DNA of 13,947 nt from Gammaproteobacteria bacterium (GCA_030426005.1 JAUHZM010000049.1:1-13947); one strand, 5' to 3'. Positions 6,226 to 13,690 are shown, counted from the stretch's first letter. Made by a program: numbers and translations. Notes: generated from the letters alone by a model not told the origin.

Positions 6226-7250
6226 ACGATACTCCAAACGAAAACACCGATTCTGCAACCTCACCAACGGTCGCACCTGAAGCTAGTAGCCCGGCTGAAA
6301 ACCAGGCGGTGACTAAAATGCGTATGCTTCTGGCTCAAGTCAATACTGCGTTGATTGGCCAGGAGTCCGTCGTCAAGCAGGTGTTGTTGGCGCTGCTGTC
6401 GAATGGTCATGTGCTGCTGGAAGGGGTTCCCGGGCTCGGTAAAACCCTGTTAGTGCGCGCCTTGGCAAAAACGTTCTCAGGGGACTTTAAGCGAATTCAG
6501 TTTACCCCGGATTTAATGCCATCGGACGTGACTGGGCACGTGGTGTTTGATCTGCAAAATAAGTCTTTTCAGATGAATCACGGACCGGTGTTTACCAACC
6601 TGTTATTGGCCGATGAAATCAATCGCGCGCCTGCGAAATCACAAGCTGCATTGCTTGAGGTGATGCAGGAAAAGCAAGTGACGACGGAGGGCGAGTCACG
6701 CAAGGTGCCGTTGCCATTTATGGTCCTGGCAACGCAAAACCCGCTCGAGCAGGAGGGTACATACCCTTTGCCGGAGGCAGAATTAGACCGTTTTCTAATC
6801 AAGGTCGTGATTCAGTTCCCAAGTGTGGCCGATGAAATTCGTTTAACCAAGCTCATCACACAAGGGCAGGTCGGCGACAATAATTCCATTGCCAACATTA
6901 AGCCGGTCGTGACGGCAGCTGAGCTGCTCGAGTACCAGCAGCAAGTGGCAGATATCGCGATTGATGATCAGGTGGTTGACTACGCAGTTCGAATCGTCCG
7001 CGCGACCCGTAACCATCCGTCAATTTTCCGTGGTGCCGGGTCACGCGCCAGTATTGGATTAGTGCGAATTGCCAAGGCTAATGCCTTTCTTGAGGGGCGG
7101 CAATTCGTCCTGCCTGACGACGTTAAAAACCTTGCCATTGCGGTGTTGCAACACCGTATTGCGCTGACGCCAGATGTCGAAATCGAAGGTTTATCGGCGG
7201 GAGATGTGCTGCAACAATTGTTGCAAGACGTTGAGGCGCCGCGTCAGTGA
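6222..7250 (+). CDS. MoxR-family AAA+ ATPase
   Basis: The product is a 342-residue cytoplasmic AAA+ ATPase with chaperone-like roles in maturing protein complexes. A polar, disordered N-terminal 30 residues precede the core. Walker A is GVPGLGKT (68-75). Walker B is LLLADEI (127-133) with the MoxR continuation NRAPAKSQAALLEVMQE (134-150). Sensor 1 is in ATQNPLEQEGTYPLPEAE (170-187, Asn173), followed by LDRF (188-191) with the likely arginine finger Arg190. Sensor 2 is GAGSRASIGL (271-280) in the C-terminal lid. All catalytic residues are present and length is normal. The ATG overlaps the previous stop (ATGA), and the gene overlaps the DUF58 gene by 4 bp. Its partners are probably the DUF58 protein and the membrane proteins encoded upstream. 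Confidence 0.97.
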   Translation: MNDTPNENTDSATSPTVAPEASSPAENQAVTKMRMLLAQVNTALIGQESVVKQVLLALLSNGHVLLEGVPGLGKTLLVRALAKTFSGDFKRIQFTPDLMPSDVTGHVVFDLQNKSFQMNHGPVFTNLLLADEINRAPAKSQAALLEVMQEKQVTTEGESRKVPLPFMVLATQNPLEQEGTYPLPEAELDRFLIKVVIQFPSVADEIRLTKLITQGQVGDNNSIANIKPVVTAAELLEYQQQVADIAIDDQVVDYAVRIVRATRNHPSIFRGAGSRASIGLVRIAKANAFLEGRQFVLPDDVKNLAIAVLQHRIALTPDVEIEGLSAGDVLQQLLQDVEAPRQ

Positions 7251-8605
7251 AGTTTAAGCTGATACCTCAGGTACGCCCGACAGAACGGTTACTGATCGTT
7301 GGTGCGGGTATTGCAGTTGCGTTTCTGATCCTGTGTGGCTGGCGTCTCTTCGACTCCGACTCTGCACTGGTTGCCAGCTTGATGGGCTTGGCCTTATGGT
7401 TGGTCGGTGCGTTTGCTTTGATGGTCGCCTGGGACGCATTTCGTTCCGACCCGCAAACGGCGTACGAAGCCCATCGAACCTTGCCAAATTCTTTTGCGCT
7501 CAATCGAACGCAGCGTGTGGTATTTGAGCTCGAAAACAAATCGGATCGAGTATTGCAGCTGAGGTTAAGTGATGGCGTACCTGATCATTTTGAATGCTCC
7601 CAGTTTCCGTTGCATCAGCGCATAGAGACCGAGCAAGTAGGGCGTTTTGAATATTCCGTTAAGCCAAAGCGCCGTGGTTTGGCCGAGTTTGAACCGGCGT
7701 ATGTGACGATCGAGTCGCGTCTCGGCTTCTGGGAGCATATTCGTCGACTGGGGGGACATTCATCGGCCAAGGTGTACCCAGATTTTAGCGCAATTTCCAA
7801 TTCGTTCGTTTTTGGTGTCGAACAGGCGATGCGAAACATGGGTGCGCACATCGCGAAACGCAAGGGCGACGGCATGGAGTTCAATCAACTGCGTGAGTTC
7901 CGTGAAGGCGATACCCTGAAGCAGATCGACTGGAAAGCGACGGCCAAGTTAGGCGCGCCGATCTCTCGTGAGTACCAGGAAGAAAAAGACCAGAATATCG
8001 TGTTTTTGCTTGATTGTAGTCGTCGGATGCGCGCGATGGAGCAGGACCTTAGTTATTTTGATTACGCGCTTAATGCACTATTGATGAGTAGCTATATCGC
8101 ACTCGATAAAGGCGATGCCGTCGGGGTAATGAGCTTTTCCGGCGAGCCAAGTTGGTTGCCGCCCGTAAAAGGGAAGGCCAACATCAATACCTTATTAAAT
8201 CATTTGTATGCACTGTCTACTTCAACCCAAAGCAGCGACTATGTGACTGCCGCGGAAAATTTGTTGGTAAAGCAACGCAAACGCTCGTTAGTGATTGTTA
8301 TGACTAACGTGCGCGATGAAGACAGTCAGGATTTACAGCAAGCGGTGTCAATATTGTCGAAGCAGCACCTAGTTATGATTGTTGCGCTGCAAGAACGAAT
8401 TCTCGATAAAGTCGATGAGATGACCTTGGACACGCAGGATGATGTCTTGTTGTATGCCGGTATAAAACACTTTGAACACAGTCGCAAAAAAATGCTGGCA
8501 TTGTTACGTGCCAAAGGGGTTTCCGTGGTCGATGCAACACACAAGAACCTGCACGTAAAGCTGGTTTCTGAGTATCTGCGATTGAAACAGTTTGGACGTA
8601 TATAA
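7247..8605 (+). CDS. DUF58-domain protein, partner of MoxR
   Basis: The product is a 452-residue protein with two membrane helices near the N-terminus (about 14-31 and 41-61), a beta-rich region (70-165), and the DUF58 core. The signature is GMEFNQLREFREGDTLKQID (209-228), followed by WKATAKLGAPISREYQ (229-244). Next comes a von Willebrand A-like fold beginning IVFLLDCSRRM (251-261). The metal-site motif is degenerate (DxSxR, not DxSxS), as is usual for DUF58. DUF58 genes sit directly after moxR in very many bacteria, and the pair is thought to work together in complex assembly. The start is GTG, sharing GTGA with the MoxR stop; there is no Shine-Dalgarno, consistent with coupling. It is the last gene of the operon: a 73-bp gap and a new promoter-like region follow. 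Confidence 0.95.
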   Translation: MKFKLIPQVRPTERLLIVGAGIAVAFLILCGWRLFDSDSALVASLMGLALWLVGAFALMVAWDAFRSDPQTAYEAHRTLPNSFALNRTQRVVFELENKSDRVLQLRLSDGVPDHFECSQFPLHQRIETEQVGRFEYSVKPKRRGLAEFEPAYVTIESRLGFWEHIRRLGGHSSAKVYPDFSAISNSFVFGVEQAMRNMGAHIAKRKGDGMEFNQLREFREGDTLKQIDWKATAKLGAPISREYQEEKDQNIVFLLDCSRRMRAMEQDLSYFDYALNALLMSSYIALDKGDAVGVMSFSGEPSWLPPVKGKANINTLLNHLYALSTSTQSSDYVTAAENLLVKQRKRSLVIVMTNVRDEDSQDLQQAVSILSKQHLVMIVALQERILDKVDEMTLDTQDDVLLYAGIKHFEHSRKKMLALLRAKGVSVVDATHKNLHVKLVSEYLRLKQFGRI

Positions 8606-8649
8606 TCAGTAATAGCCGGTCCGGATAACCGCGCTCAGACTTCACTCTA

Positions 8650-8668
8650 TAGTCACTACTTGTGACTA
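8650..8668. promoter_or_regulatory. Palindrome in the photolyase promoter region
   Basis: TAGTCAC-TACTT-GTGACTA is a perfect 7-bp inverted repeat with a 5-base spacer, ending 10 bases before the photolyase ATG. A -10-like hexamer, TATAGT (8648-8653), overlaps its left arm, but no good -35 box is visible upstream. No U run follows, so a terminator is unlikely. It may be an operator controlling the photolyase gene. The regulator is unknown, and the sequence does not look like a LexA box. Confidence 0.4.
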
Positions 8669-8678
8669 CACTAGCGCG

Positions 8679-10109
8679 ATGAATACAAGTCAAAAAACAA
8701 CCCTTGTGTGGCTGCGCGAAGACCTGCGCTTGGAGGATAATCCGGCGCTTTCGCATGCGGCCAGTCGCGGTGCTGTGCTGCCGATCTATTTTTATCCCGA
8801 TGGGATGGGAGCCGCAAGTCATTGGTGGCTACACCATAGCTTAAAAGCGCTACAGTCCAGGTTTGATTCCGCTGGGGCACCACTCCTACTGCTAGACGGC
8901 GACCCCGCCACCAAAATTCCTGAAATTGCCGAACAAACTGGGGCTGACCTAGTGGTTTGGAACCGTGTGTATTCGCCCGCTGGCATTGAGTCAGGTAAGA
9001 AACTCAAACAGCGCCTGGGTGACATACAAGTTAATACTCAGTCGTTCAATGCGAATTTGTTAATCGAACCGAGTAAGATTCTGACCAAGCAAGAAACACC
9101 TTTCAAAGTGTTCACACCTTTTTGGCGGCAGTGCCAACAACACATCGAGCCTCAGAATGTCTTGCCTGCTCCCGAGTCTTTGACGGGCGCAACGCATGAT
9201 CTCATTACTAAAGCCCTTGATGACTGGGACTTATTGCCGAGTCAGCCGAATTGGGCGATAGGCTTTGATGAGGTCTGGCAACCGGGCGAACAAGGCGCTG
9301 CGTCTCGATGGACAACATTTCTTGAATCAACGGTAGATAAGTACAAAGACGGTCGAGATCTACCGGCAAAGCAGTTCACGTCCATGCTATCACCACACCT
9401 GACGTTCGGTGAGATCAGTGTGCGTCAGCTGTGGCTTGAGATGCAAGAAGCGATGGCGACCGGCGAGGTGAGTTCGGACAATGGTTCTAAGTTTTTAGCT
9501 GAAATCGGCTGGCGGGAGTTTAGCCGGTACTTACTGTTTCATTTTCCGAGCATCGAAAGTGAACCTTTTAATGACAAGTTTGAGGATTTTCCCTGGCAAT
9601 CACCTGAGTCTCATCTTACGGCTTGGCAGCAGGGTAAGACGGGTTATCCGATCGTAGACGCCGGTATGCGCGAGTTATGGCGGACAGGCTATATGCATAA
9701 TCGTGTGCGAATGATCTGTGCATCGTTCTTGACCAAGCACCTACTTATTCATTGGCAAAACGGTGCGGACTGGTTTTGGGACACACTGGTGGATGCTGAT
9801 CTGGCTAACAATACGGCGAGTTGGCAATGGGTCGCGGGTTGTGGCGCAGATGCCGCGCCGTACTTCCGAATTTTTAATCCAGTGCTGCAAGGGGAGAAAT
9901 TCGACAAGCAAGGCGACTATGTGCGGCGATGGGTGCCAGAGTTGGCTAATCTGCCGGATAAGTACCTGCATCAACCTTGGGCGGCGAAGCAAGACGTCTT
10001 GATGGACGCCAATGTGGTGTTGGGCAAAGATTACCCGAAGCCGATCGTTGATCACTCTACTGCACGGCAAGCCGCATTGGATGCTTATGAGCAAATCAAA
10101 TCGAGTTGA
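8679..10109 (+). CDS. phrB: Deoxyribodipyrimidine (CPD) photolyase, class I
   Basis: The 476-residue enzyme uses blue light and reduced FAD to split cyclobutane pyrimidine dimers in DNA. The N-terminal antenna-binding domain begins TTLVWLREDLRLEDNPAL (7-24); KVFTPFWR is at 143-150. The FAD domain has GEISVRQLW (244-252), EIGWREFSRYLLFHFP (275-290), GKTGYPIVDAGMREL (319-333), GYMHNRVRMICASFLTKHLL (337-356) and DAAPYFRIFNPVLQGEKFD (391-409). By recalled alignment with the E. coli enzyme, the electron-transfer tryptophans fall at the same numbers (W306, W359, W382) and the flavin-N5 asparagine N378 is kept, which favours a true photolyase over a cryptochrome. The antenna cofactor cannot be told. 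The ATG lacks an obvious Shine-Dalgarno. A palindrome lies just upstream. Confidence 0.96.
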   Translation: MNTSQKTTLVWLREDLRLEDNPALSHAASRGAVLPIYFYPDGMGAASHWWLHHSLKALQSRFDSAGAPLLLLDGDPATKIPEIAEQTGADLVVWNRVYSPAGIESGKKLKQRLGDIQVNTQSFNANLLIEPSKILTKQETPFKVFTPFWRQCQQHIEPQNVLPAPESLTGATHDLITKALDDWDLLPSQPNWAIGFDEVWQPGEQGAASRWTTFLESTVDKYKDGRDLPAKQFTSMLSPHLTFGEISVRQLWLEMQEAMATGEVSSDNGSKFLAEIGWREFSRYLLFHFPSIESEPFNDKFEDFPWQSPESHLTAWQQGKTGYPIVDAGMRELWRTGYMHNRVRMICASFLTKHLLIHWQNGADWFWDTLVDADLANNTASWQWVAGCGADAAPYFRIFNPVLQGEKFDKQGDYVRRWVPELANLPDKYLHQPWAAKQDVLMDANVVLGKDYPKPIVDHSTARQAALDAYEQIKSS

Positions 10110-10148
10110 TGATTAATTCAATAGAATGTGGCGAGCGAATAAATTCAA

Positions 10149-10177
10149 TTTACTAATCAATGATGACTCGATATCGT
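10149..10177 (+). promoter_or_regulatory. Candidate sigma70 promoter for the peroxiredoxin-glutaredoxin gene
   Basis: TTTACT (10149-10154) and TATCGT (10172-10177) are 17 bases apart, each matching consensus at 4 of 6 positions. A transcript would have a leader of about 40 bases. I found no convincing OxyR site in the 116-bp gap (10110-10225); an 8-bp direct repeat AATTCAAT (10115-10122, 10142-10149) is the only other structure seen. Confidence 0.3.
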
Positions 10178-10210
10178 AGTGCCTCAACGTAAACTATCTT
10201 TTATGCCCTC

Positions 10211-10218
10211 GGGAGGGG
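10211..10218 (+). promoter_or_regulatory. Strong ribosome-binding site of the peroxiredoxin-glutaredoxin gene
   Basis: GGGAGGGG lies 7 bases before ATG 10226 and fixes that start. The bases before it (CCCT, 10206-10209) could pair with AGGG inside it, a short stem that is probably too weak to matter. Confidence 0.7.
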
Positions 10219-10225
10219 CAATCTT

Positions 10226-10984
10226 ATGTCGTCAATTAATGTGAGCCAGGTGCCATCCGAAATGGAAGGCAAGCACGTGCCCAATGTGGTGTTTCGGGTG
10301 CGCGAGAATGATGAATGGAAAAATATCTCGAGTGACGACTTATTTAAAGGGAAGACGGTGGTCGTTTTCTCGCTGCCAGGTGCATTCACACCGACTTGTT
10401 CATCCACCCATTTACCGCGCTACAATGAACTGGCGAGTACCTTTGCCGCCAATGGGGTAGACAATATTGTGTGCATGAGTGTGAACGACACGTTCGTGAT
10501 GAATGCTTGGAAACAGGATCAAGAAGCCGACAATATCTCCGTCATCCCCGACGGGAATGGCGAGTTCACTGCCGGTATGGGTATGTTGGTCGGCAAAGAG
10601 GATTTGGGCTTTGGTAAGCGTTCTTGGCGTTATTCCATGTTGGTGAATGACGGGGTAGTGACCAAGATGTTTGTTGAGCCAGATGTGCCGGGCGACCCTT
10701 TCGAAGTGTCAGATGCGGACACAATGCTTGAATTTATCAATCCGCAAGCGCGTAAACCGTCATCGGTCGCCATGCTCAGCAAACCGGGCTGTCCGTATTG
10801 TGTGCGTGCCAAGGCGCTATTGAAGGAGAAGGGGATTGCGTTTGAAGAGATCGTGCTCGGCAAAGACGCGACCTCAGTGAGTGTAAAAGCAATTTCTGGA
10901 CGTGCTACCGTGCCGCAGGTGTTTTTTGATGGCAAGTTGATTGGTGGTTCAGAGGAATTGGCTGAATTCTTAGCGGACGCTTAG
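10226..10984 (+). CDS. Hybrid peroxiredoxin-glutaredoxin (Prx5-Grx fusion)
   Basis: The 252-residue cytoplasmic enzyme reduces hydrogen peroxide and alkyl hydroperoxides with glutathione. Residues 1-172 are a Prx5-type peroxiredoxin; PGAFTPTCSSTHLP (51-64) holds the peroxidatic Cys58. KRSWRYSMLVNDGVV (131-145) is the family's conserved strand region. Residues 180-252 are a glutaredoxin: GCPYC (188-192) with the Cys189-Cys192 pair, ATVPQVFFDGKLIGG (227-241) with the cis-proline, and the glutathione-site glycines. The architecture matches the PGdx enzyme of Haemophilus influenzae, in which the glutaredoxin domain regenerates the peroxiredoxin domain. Length is normal. A strong ribosome-binding site and its own promoter-like region precede it. 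The DUF3820 gene follows after 10 bp. Confidence 0.96.
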   Translation: MSSINVSQVPSEMEGKHVPNVVFRVRENDEWKNISSDDLFKGKTVVVFSLPGAFTPTCSSTHLPRYNELASTFAANGVDNIVCMSVNDTFVMNAWKQDQEADNISVIPDGNGEFTAGMGMLVGKEDLGFGKRSWRYSMLVNDGVVTKMFVEPDVPGDPFEVSDADTMLEFINPQARKPSSVAMLSKPGCPYCVRAKALLKEKGIAFEEIVLGKDATSVSVKAISGRATVPQVFFDGKLIGGSEELAEFLADA

Positions 10985-10994
10985 CAATAGTCTC

Positions 10995-11249
10995 GTGAAA
11001 TCTGAACAAGATTGGCAAAGCGCACTCGGTTTCTCGCAGCAGGATTTAGTCAAGCTTGCCCGCTGGGAGATGCCGTTCGGGAAATACGCTGGGCGGGCAT
11101 TGATTGATCTGCCCGAAGCGTATTTGCTCTGGTTTCAGAAACACGAGTTTCCAGCAGGTGAGTTGGGTCGCCTGCTGGCTTTATGCTTAGCACTGAAAAT
11201 CGACGGTTTAGACGGCCTTGTTAAACCACTCAAAAATGCCCAGCAATAA
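10995..11249 (+). CDS. DUF3820-family small protein
   Basis: The product is an 84-residue soluble protein. MPFGKYAGRALIDLPEAYLL (26-45) followed by WF and FPAGELGRLLAL (52-63) are the conserved blocks of DUF3820, a family described as a putative quorum-sensing-regulated virulence factor from Pseudomonas; that label says little about function here. The 'FGKYxGxxL' block is also found in some exonuclease-associated domains, so a nucleic-acid link is possible but unproven. The start is GTG, 10 bases after the stop of the peroxiredoxin-glutaredoxin gene, with no Shine-Dalgarno. It is probably translated from the same transcript by reinitiation. Confidence 0.9.
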   Translation: MKSEQDWQSALGFSQQDLVKLARWEMPFGKYAGRALIDLPEAYLLWFQKHEFPAGELGRLLALCLALKIDGLDGLVKPLKNAQQ

Positions 11250-11299
11250 AGTGATTAGCCCCTTGTAATAGAAAACCATTGACGACTGTCTATAGTGAT

Positions 11300-12094
11300 A
11301 TGAATACACTCATCTCACTATCATTACGGCGCTTAATTTTATTTGTGTGCCTTTTACCAGCCTCGCTACAGGCGCAACAAGTCAGTCAGCCAACACCCAA
11401 ACAAGTTCGATTCAATAGCGGGCCAGCGCAAGTCGGTTTGCTGGAACTTTACACCTCGGAAGGCTGTAGTAGTTGTCCGCCAGCAGACCGCTGGTTGAGT
11501 AGAATTCAATCAGACCCTCGGTTGTGGCGTGAGCTAGTCCCCACCGCGTTTCATGTTGATTACTGGAATTATCTCGGTTGGCGTGATCGATTTGCGCGGT
11601 CTAAATACAGTCAGCGCCAACGTCGGTATGCTCGTGAATATCAAGAGCCAACGGTGTATACACCGGGATTGCGTTGGAATGGCGATGAGTGGCGTGACTG
11701 GCGTGGAGTAACAGCGCCAGTATCCGATGAGATTGGGGAAGTTGGGGTTTTACAAGTGGCCGTGCTTGAGTCAGGGCAGTTCAACGCCCAATTTAACCCT
11801 GTGCTCCAACCGAACAACAAACAACCTTACACCTTAACGGTAGCGATACTCGGCATGGACTTGGCATCAAATGTGGCACGCGGAGAAAATCGAGGTCGTG
11901 TGTTACAGCACGATTTCGTGGTATTGGGTCTAAGCCGGTTTGCGGAGCAAGCAGTAGGTAAGTGGTCTGGGACGCTGCCGCGTCCAGAACAAGCAGCAAC
12001 ACGGTATGCGCTCGCAGCCTGGGTGACCCAAGGCAATCGTTTGACACCAGTGCAGGCGACTGGTGGCTATCTAGACCGAGATTTCCTGCGCTGA
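11300..12094 (+). CDS. Exported DUF1223-family protein with thioredoxin-like CxxC
   Basis: The product is a 264-residue secreted protein. A signal peptide (1-25, cleavage after LQA) precedes the DUF1223 domain. LLELYTSEGCSSCPPADRWL (47-66) carries a Cys56-Ser-Ser-Cys59 pair in a thioredoxin-like position. TAFHVDYWNYLGWRDRFA (82-99) and EYQEPTVYTPGLRWNG (113-128) are further family blocks. GENRGRVLQHDFVV (195-208) lies in the C-terminal beta domain. The chemistry is unknown; the CxxC suggests periplasmic disulfide or redox work. ATG 11300 is preferred to TTG 11279 because it starts directly with MNTLISLSLRRLILF, a normal signal-peptide n-region. Neither start has a clear ribosome-binding site. 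It lies 50 bp after the DUF3820 gene and may share its transcript. Confidence 0.92.
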   Translation: MNTLISLSLRRLILFVCLLPASLQAQQVSQPTPKQVRFNSGPAQVGLLELYTSEGCSSCPPADRWLSRIQSDPRLWRELVPTAFHVDYWNYLGWRDRFARSKYSQRQRRYAREYQEPTVYTPGLRWNGDEWRDWRGVTAPVSDEIGEVGVLQVAVLESGQFNAQFNPVLQPNNKQPYTLTVAILGMDLASNVARGENRGRVLQHDFVVLGLSRFAEQAVGKWSGTLPRPEQAATRYALAAWVTQGNRLTPVQATGGYLDRDFLR

Positions 12095-12141
12095 GTAGTG
12101 TTGTTGTAACGGAGAAGTTGAGCGCTGTGATCCGGAAAGCC

Positions 12142-12170
12142 TTGTGATCCTTTAGGGCCAAAGGTAGACT
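12142..12170 (+). promoter_or_regulatory. Candidate promoter of the transporter gene, with overlapping direct repeat
   Basis: TTGTGA (12142-12147) and TAGACT (12165-12170) are 17 bases apart, each 4 of 6 to consensus. The octamer TGTGATCC occurs at 12126-12133 and again at 12143-12150, the second copy covering the -35 box. A short inverted repeat, CCTTT-AGGGCC-AAAGG (12149-12164), lies in the spacer. These features fill the 120-bp gap (12095-12214) between the DUF1223 and transporter genes. Confidence 0.28.
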
Positions 12171-12214
12171 CGCTGACAGATAACAATACAGAATAAGCTC
12201 CGAAGGAAAACAAT

Positions 12215-13633
12215 ATGGAAAATCAGCGCGAACAATTTCGCTCTCGTCTCGGTTTTATCCTTGCCGCCGCTGGCTCGGCGGTGGGCATTGGGAATCTGGT
12301 TGGCTTCCCCGTTAATGCCGCCAAAAGTGGCGGGGCTGCATTTCTGCTAGTTTATGCCGCGTTCGTGGTCATTATTTGTTTGCCGGTCATGATGGCTGAA
12401 ATGGCATTGGGGAGACGTACGCAGCGTAATCCGCTAGGCGCGTATCAAGCGGTCGCAGGTGATAAGTCCTGGTGGCGGATTGGTGGATGGTTGGCTCTGA
12501 TTACCCCGTTTATGATCGCGGTGTTTTATCAGGTACTGACTGTTTGGCTGTTGGGTTATTTTGTTGGTGCGGTCAGCGGCAATCTGGAGGCGATGGCAGA
12601 GCCAGGCTATTTTGGTGAGTTTATTAACTCCTACGGGGTATTTATCTATCTGGTCATACTCACAGCATTGATCGGGGTCATTCTGAACTCTGGCGTGCAA
12701 AACGGTATTGAACGTTTGGCCAAGGTCTTGATGCCGTCGTTGTTTGTGATGCTGCTGATCTTGACGATTTTTGTCTTAACCTTGCCGAATGCACTGGTCG
12801 GAGTTCAATATTATCTGGTGCCTGATTTCGGCAAAATTAATCTTGAAGTAATCAATCTGGCGTTGAGTCAGGCGTTTTTCTCGTTATCACTCGGAATGGG
12901 GATTCTGATCACCTATGGTTCCTACGTTAGTCGCAAGGAAAGCGTTGCGAGCGGCGCAAAAATGGTGGCGGCGGTCGATACGTCGGTGGCATTCTTCGCA
13001 GGTTTGTTAATTTTGCCTGCGATCTTCGTGTTCAACCCGGCTACCAACACGGATGAGCTGTCATCCTCATCAGTCTCGTTGGTGTTCTCCTTTTTACCCA
13101 AGATTTTTCTCTCGCTACAAACCGTGTTTGGTTATGTTGGTGCGTCGATTTTCGCGAGCGCCTTCTTTTTATTGGTGTTCTTTGCGGCGTTGACTTCACA
13201 AGTTTCGATCTTGCAGGTGCCGATCAGTGCGTTTCAGGACGAATTGAAGTTCAGCCGATTTAAGAGTGTTATGGCGCTAGGCGCATGTGCCGCCCTGTTG
13301 GTTGTCGCGTCTACTGTATCGTTTGGCATGGTAAATTACTTTACCGAATTCACAGCTTACGCGGGTCAGACCAAATCTTTCTTCGACGTTATTATTGATG
13401 TTTTCTACGAAACAATCTTGCCGCTGAACGGGTTGGTGATCTGTTTATTCGCGGTGTATAAGTGGCGGCGCAGCAGCCTGAATGCCGAGTTGTCCACTGG
13501 AGATCCGGCATATCAAGGCTCGTTAACGCAAAAGTATGTGAATGTGGCCTTGGGAACCTTTGTGCCGGTAGTTCTGTTGTTTGTATTCGTTAGTACCGTG
13601 GCGTTGAAGTTTTTTGGGATCAGCCTGATCTAA
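12215..13633 (+). CDS. Sodium-dependent transporter, NSS (SNF) family
   Basis: The 472-residue inner-membrane symporter probably takes up an amino acid or related solute with sodium. About eleven or twelve helices are visible. The NSS signature is REQFRSRLGFILAAAGSAVG (5-24) then IGNLVGFPVNAAKSGGAAF (25-43). QAFFSLSLGMGILITYGSYV (219-238) is the helix 6 block, and FFAALTSQVSILQ (322-334) is helix 8 with the Thr/Ser sodium-site pair. Numbering coincides with LeuT in helix 1: Asn27 is kept, but the gate residue Arg30 is Gly30. Its partner, LeuT Asp404, appears kept as Asp391. The substrate cannot be told. The ATG has AAGGA (12203-12207) upstream. It converges with smpB across a shared hairpin. 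Confidence 0.95.
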   Translation: MENQREQFRSRLGFILAAAGSAVGIGNLVGFPVNAAKSGGAAFLLVYAAFVVIICLPVMMAEMALGRRTQRNPLGAYQAVAGDKSWWRIGGWLALITPFMIAVFYQVLTVWLLGYFVGAVSGNLEAMAEPGYFGEFINSYGVFIYLVILTALIGVILNSGVQNGIERLAKVLMPSLFVMLLILTIFVLTLPNALVGVQYYLVPDFGKINLEVINLALSQAFFSLSLGMGILITYGSYVSRKESVASGAKMVAAVDTSVAFFAGLLILPAIFVFNPATNTDELSSSSVSLVFSFLPKIFLSLQTVFGYVGASIFASAFFLLVFFAALTSQVSILQVPISAFQDELKFSRFKSVMALGACAALLVVASTVSFGMVNYFTEFTAYAGQTKSFFDVIIDVFYETILPLNGLVICLFAVYKWRRSSLNAELSTGDPAYQGSLTQKYVNVALGTFVPVVLLFVFVSTVALKFFGISLI

Positions 13634-13667
13634 GCTTCCATTAAGGCGTAAATATAAAACACAGTAG

Positions 13668-13690
13668 AAGGCGGCTGAACTAGCCGCCTT
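13668..13690. terminator. Bidirectional terminator-like hairpin between the transporter gene and smpB
   Basis: AAGGCGGCT-GAACT-AGCCGCCTT is a perfect 9-bp inverted repeat with a 5-base loop, placed between convergent genes. On the plus strand it is followed by only a short U run (TTTG). On the minus strand a T-rich stretch begins about 10 bases later. The right arm encodes the last codons and part of the stop of smpB. It is a likely but weak intrinsic terminator for both genes. Confidence 0.6.

Noticed and set aside
8614..8635. Imperfect hairpin after the DUF58 gene (AGCCGGT ... ACCGCGCT) as a terminator
   Set aside because: The stem has a bulge or mismatch and no U run follows.
10206..10218. 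CCCT/AGGG hairpin hiding the ribosome-binding site of the peroxiredoxin-glutaredoxin gene
   Set aside because: Four base pairs with a four-base loop are too weak to claim as an RNA switch.
10110..10225. OxyR operator before the peroxiredoxin-glutaredoxin gene
   Set aside because: Looked for spaced ATAG/CTAT quarter-sites; only isolated partial matches were found.
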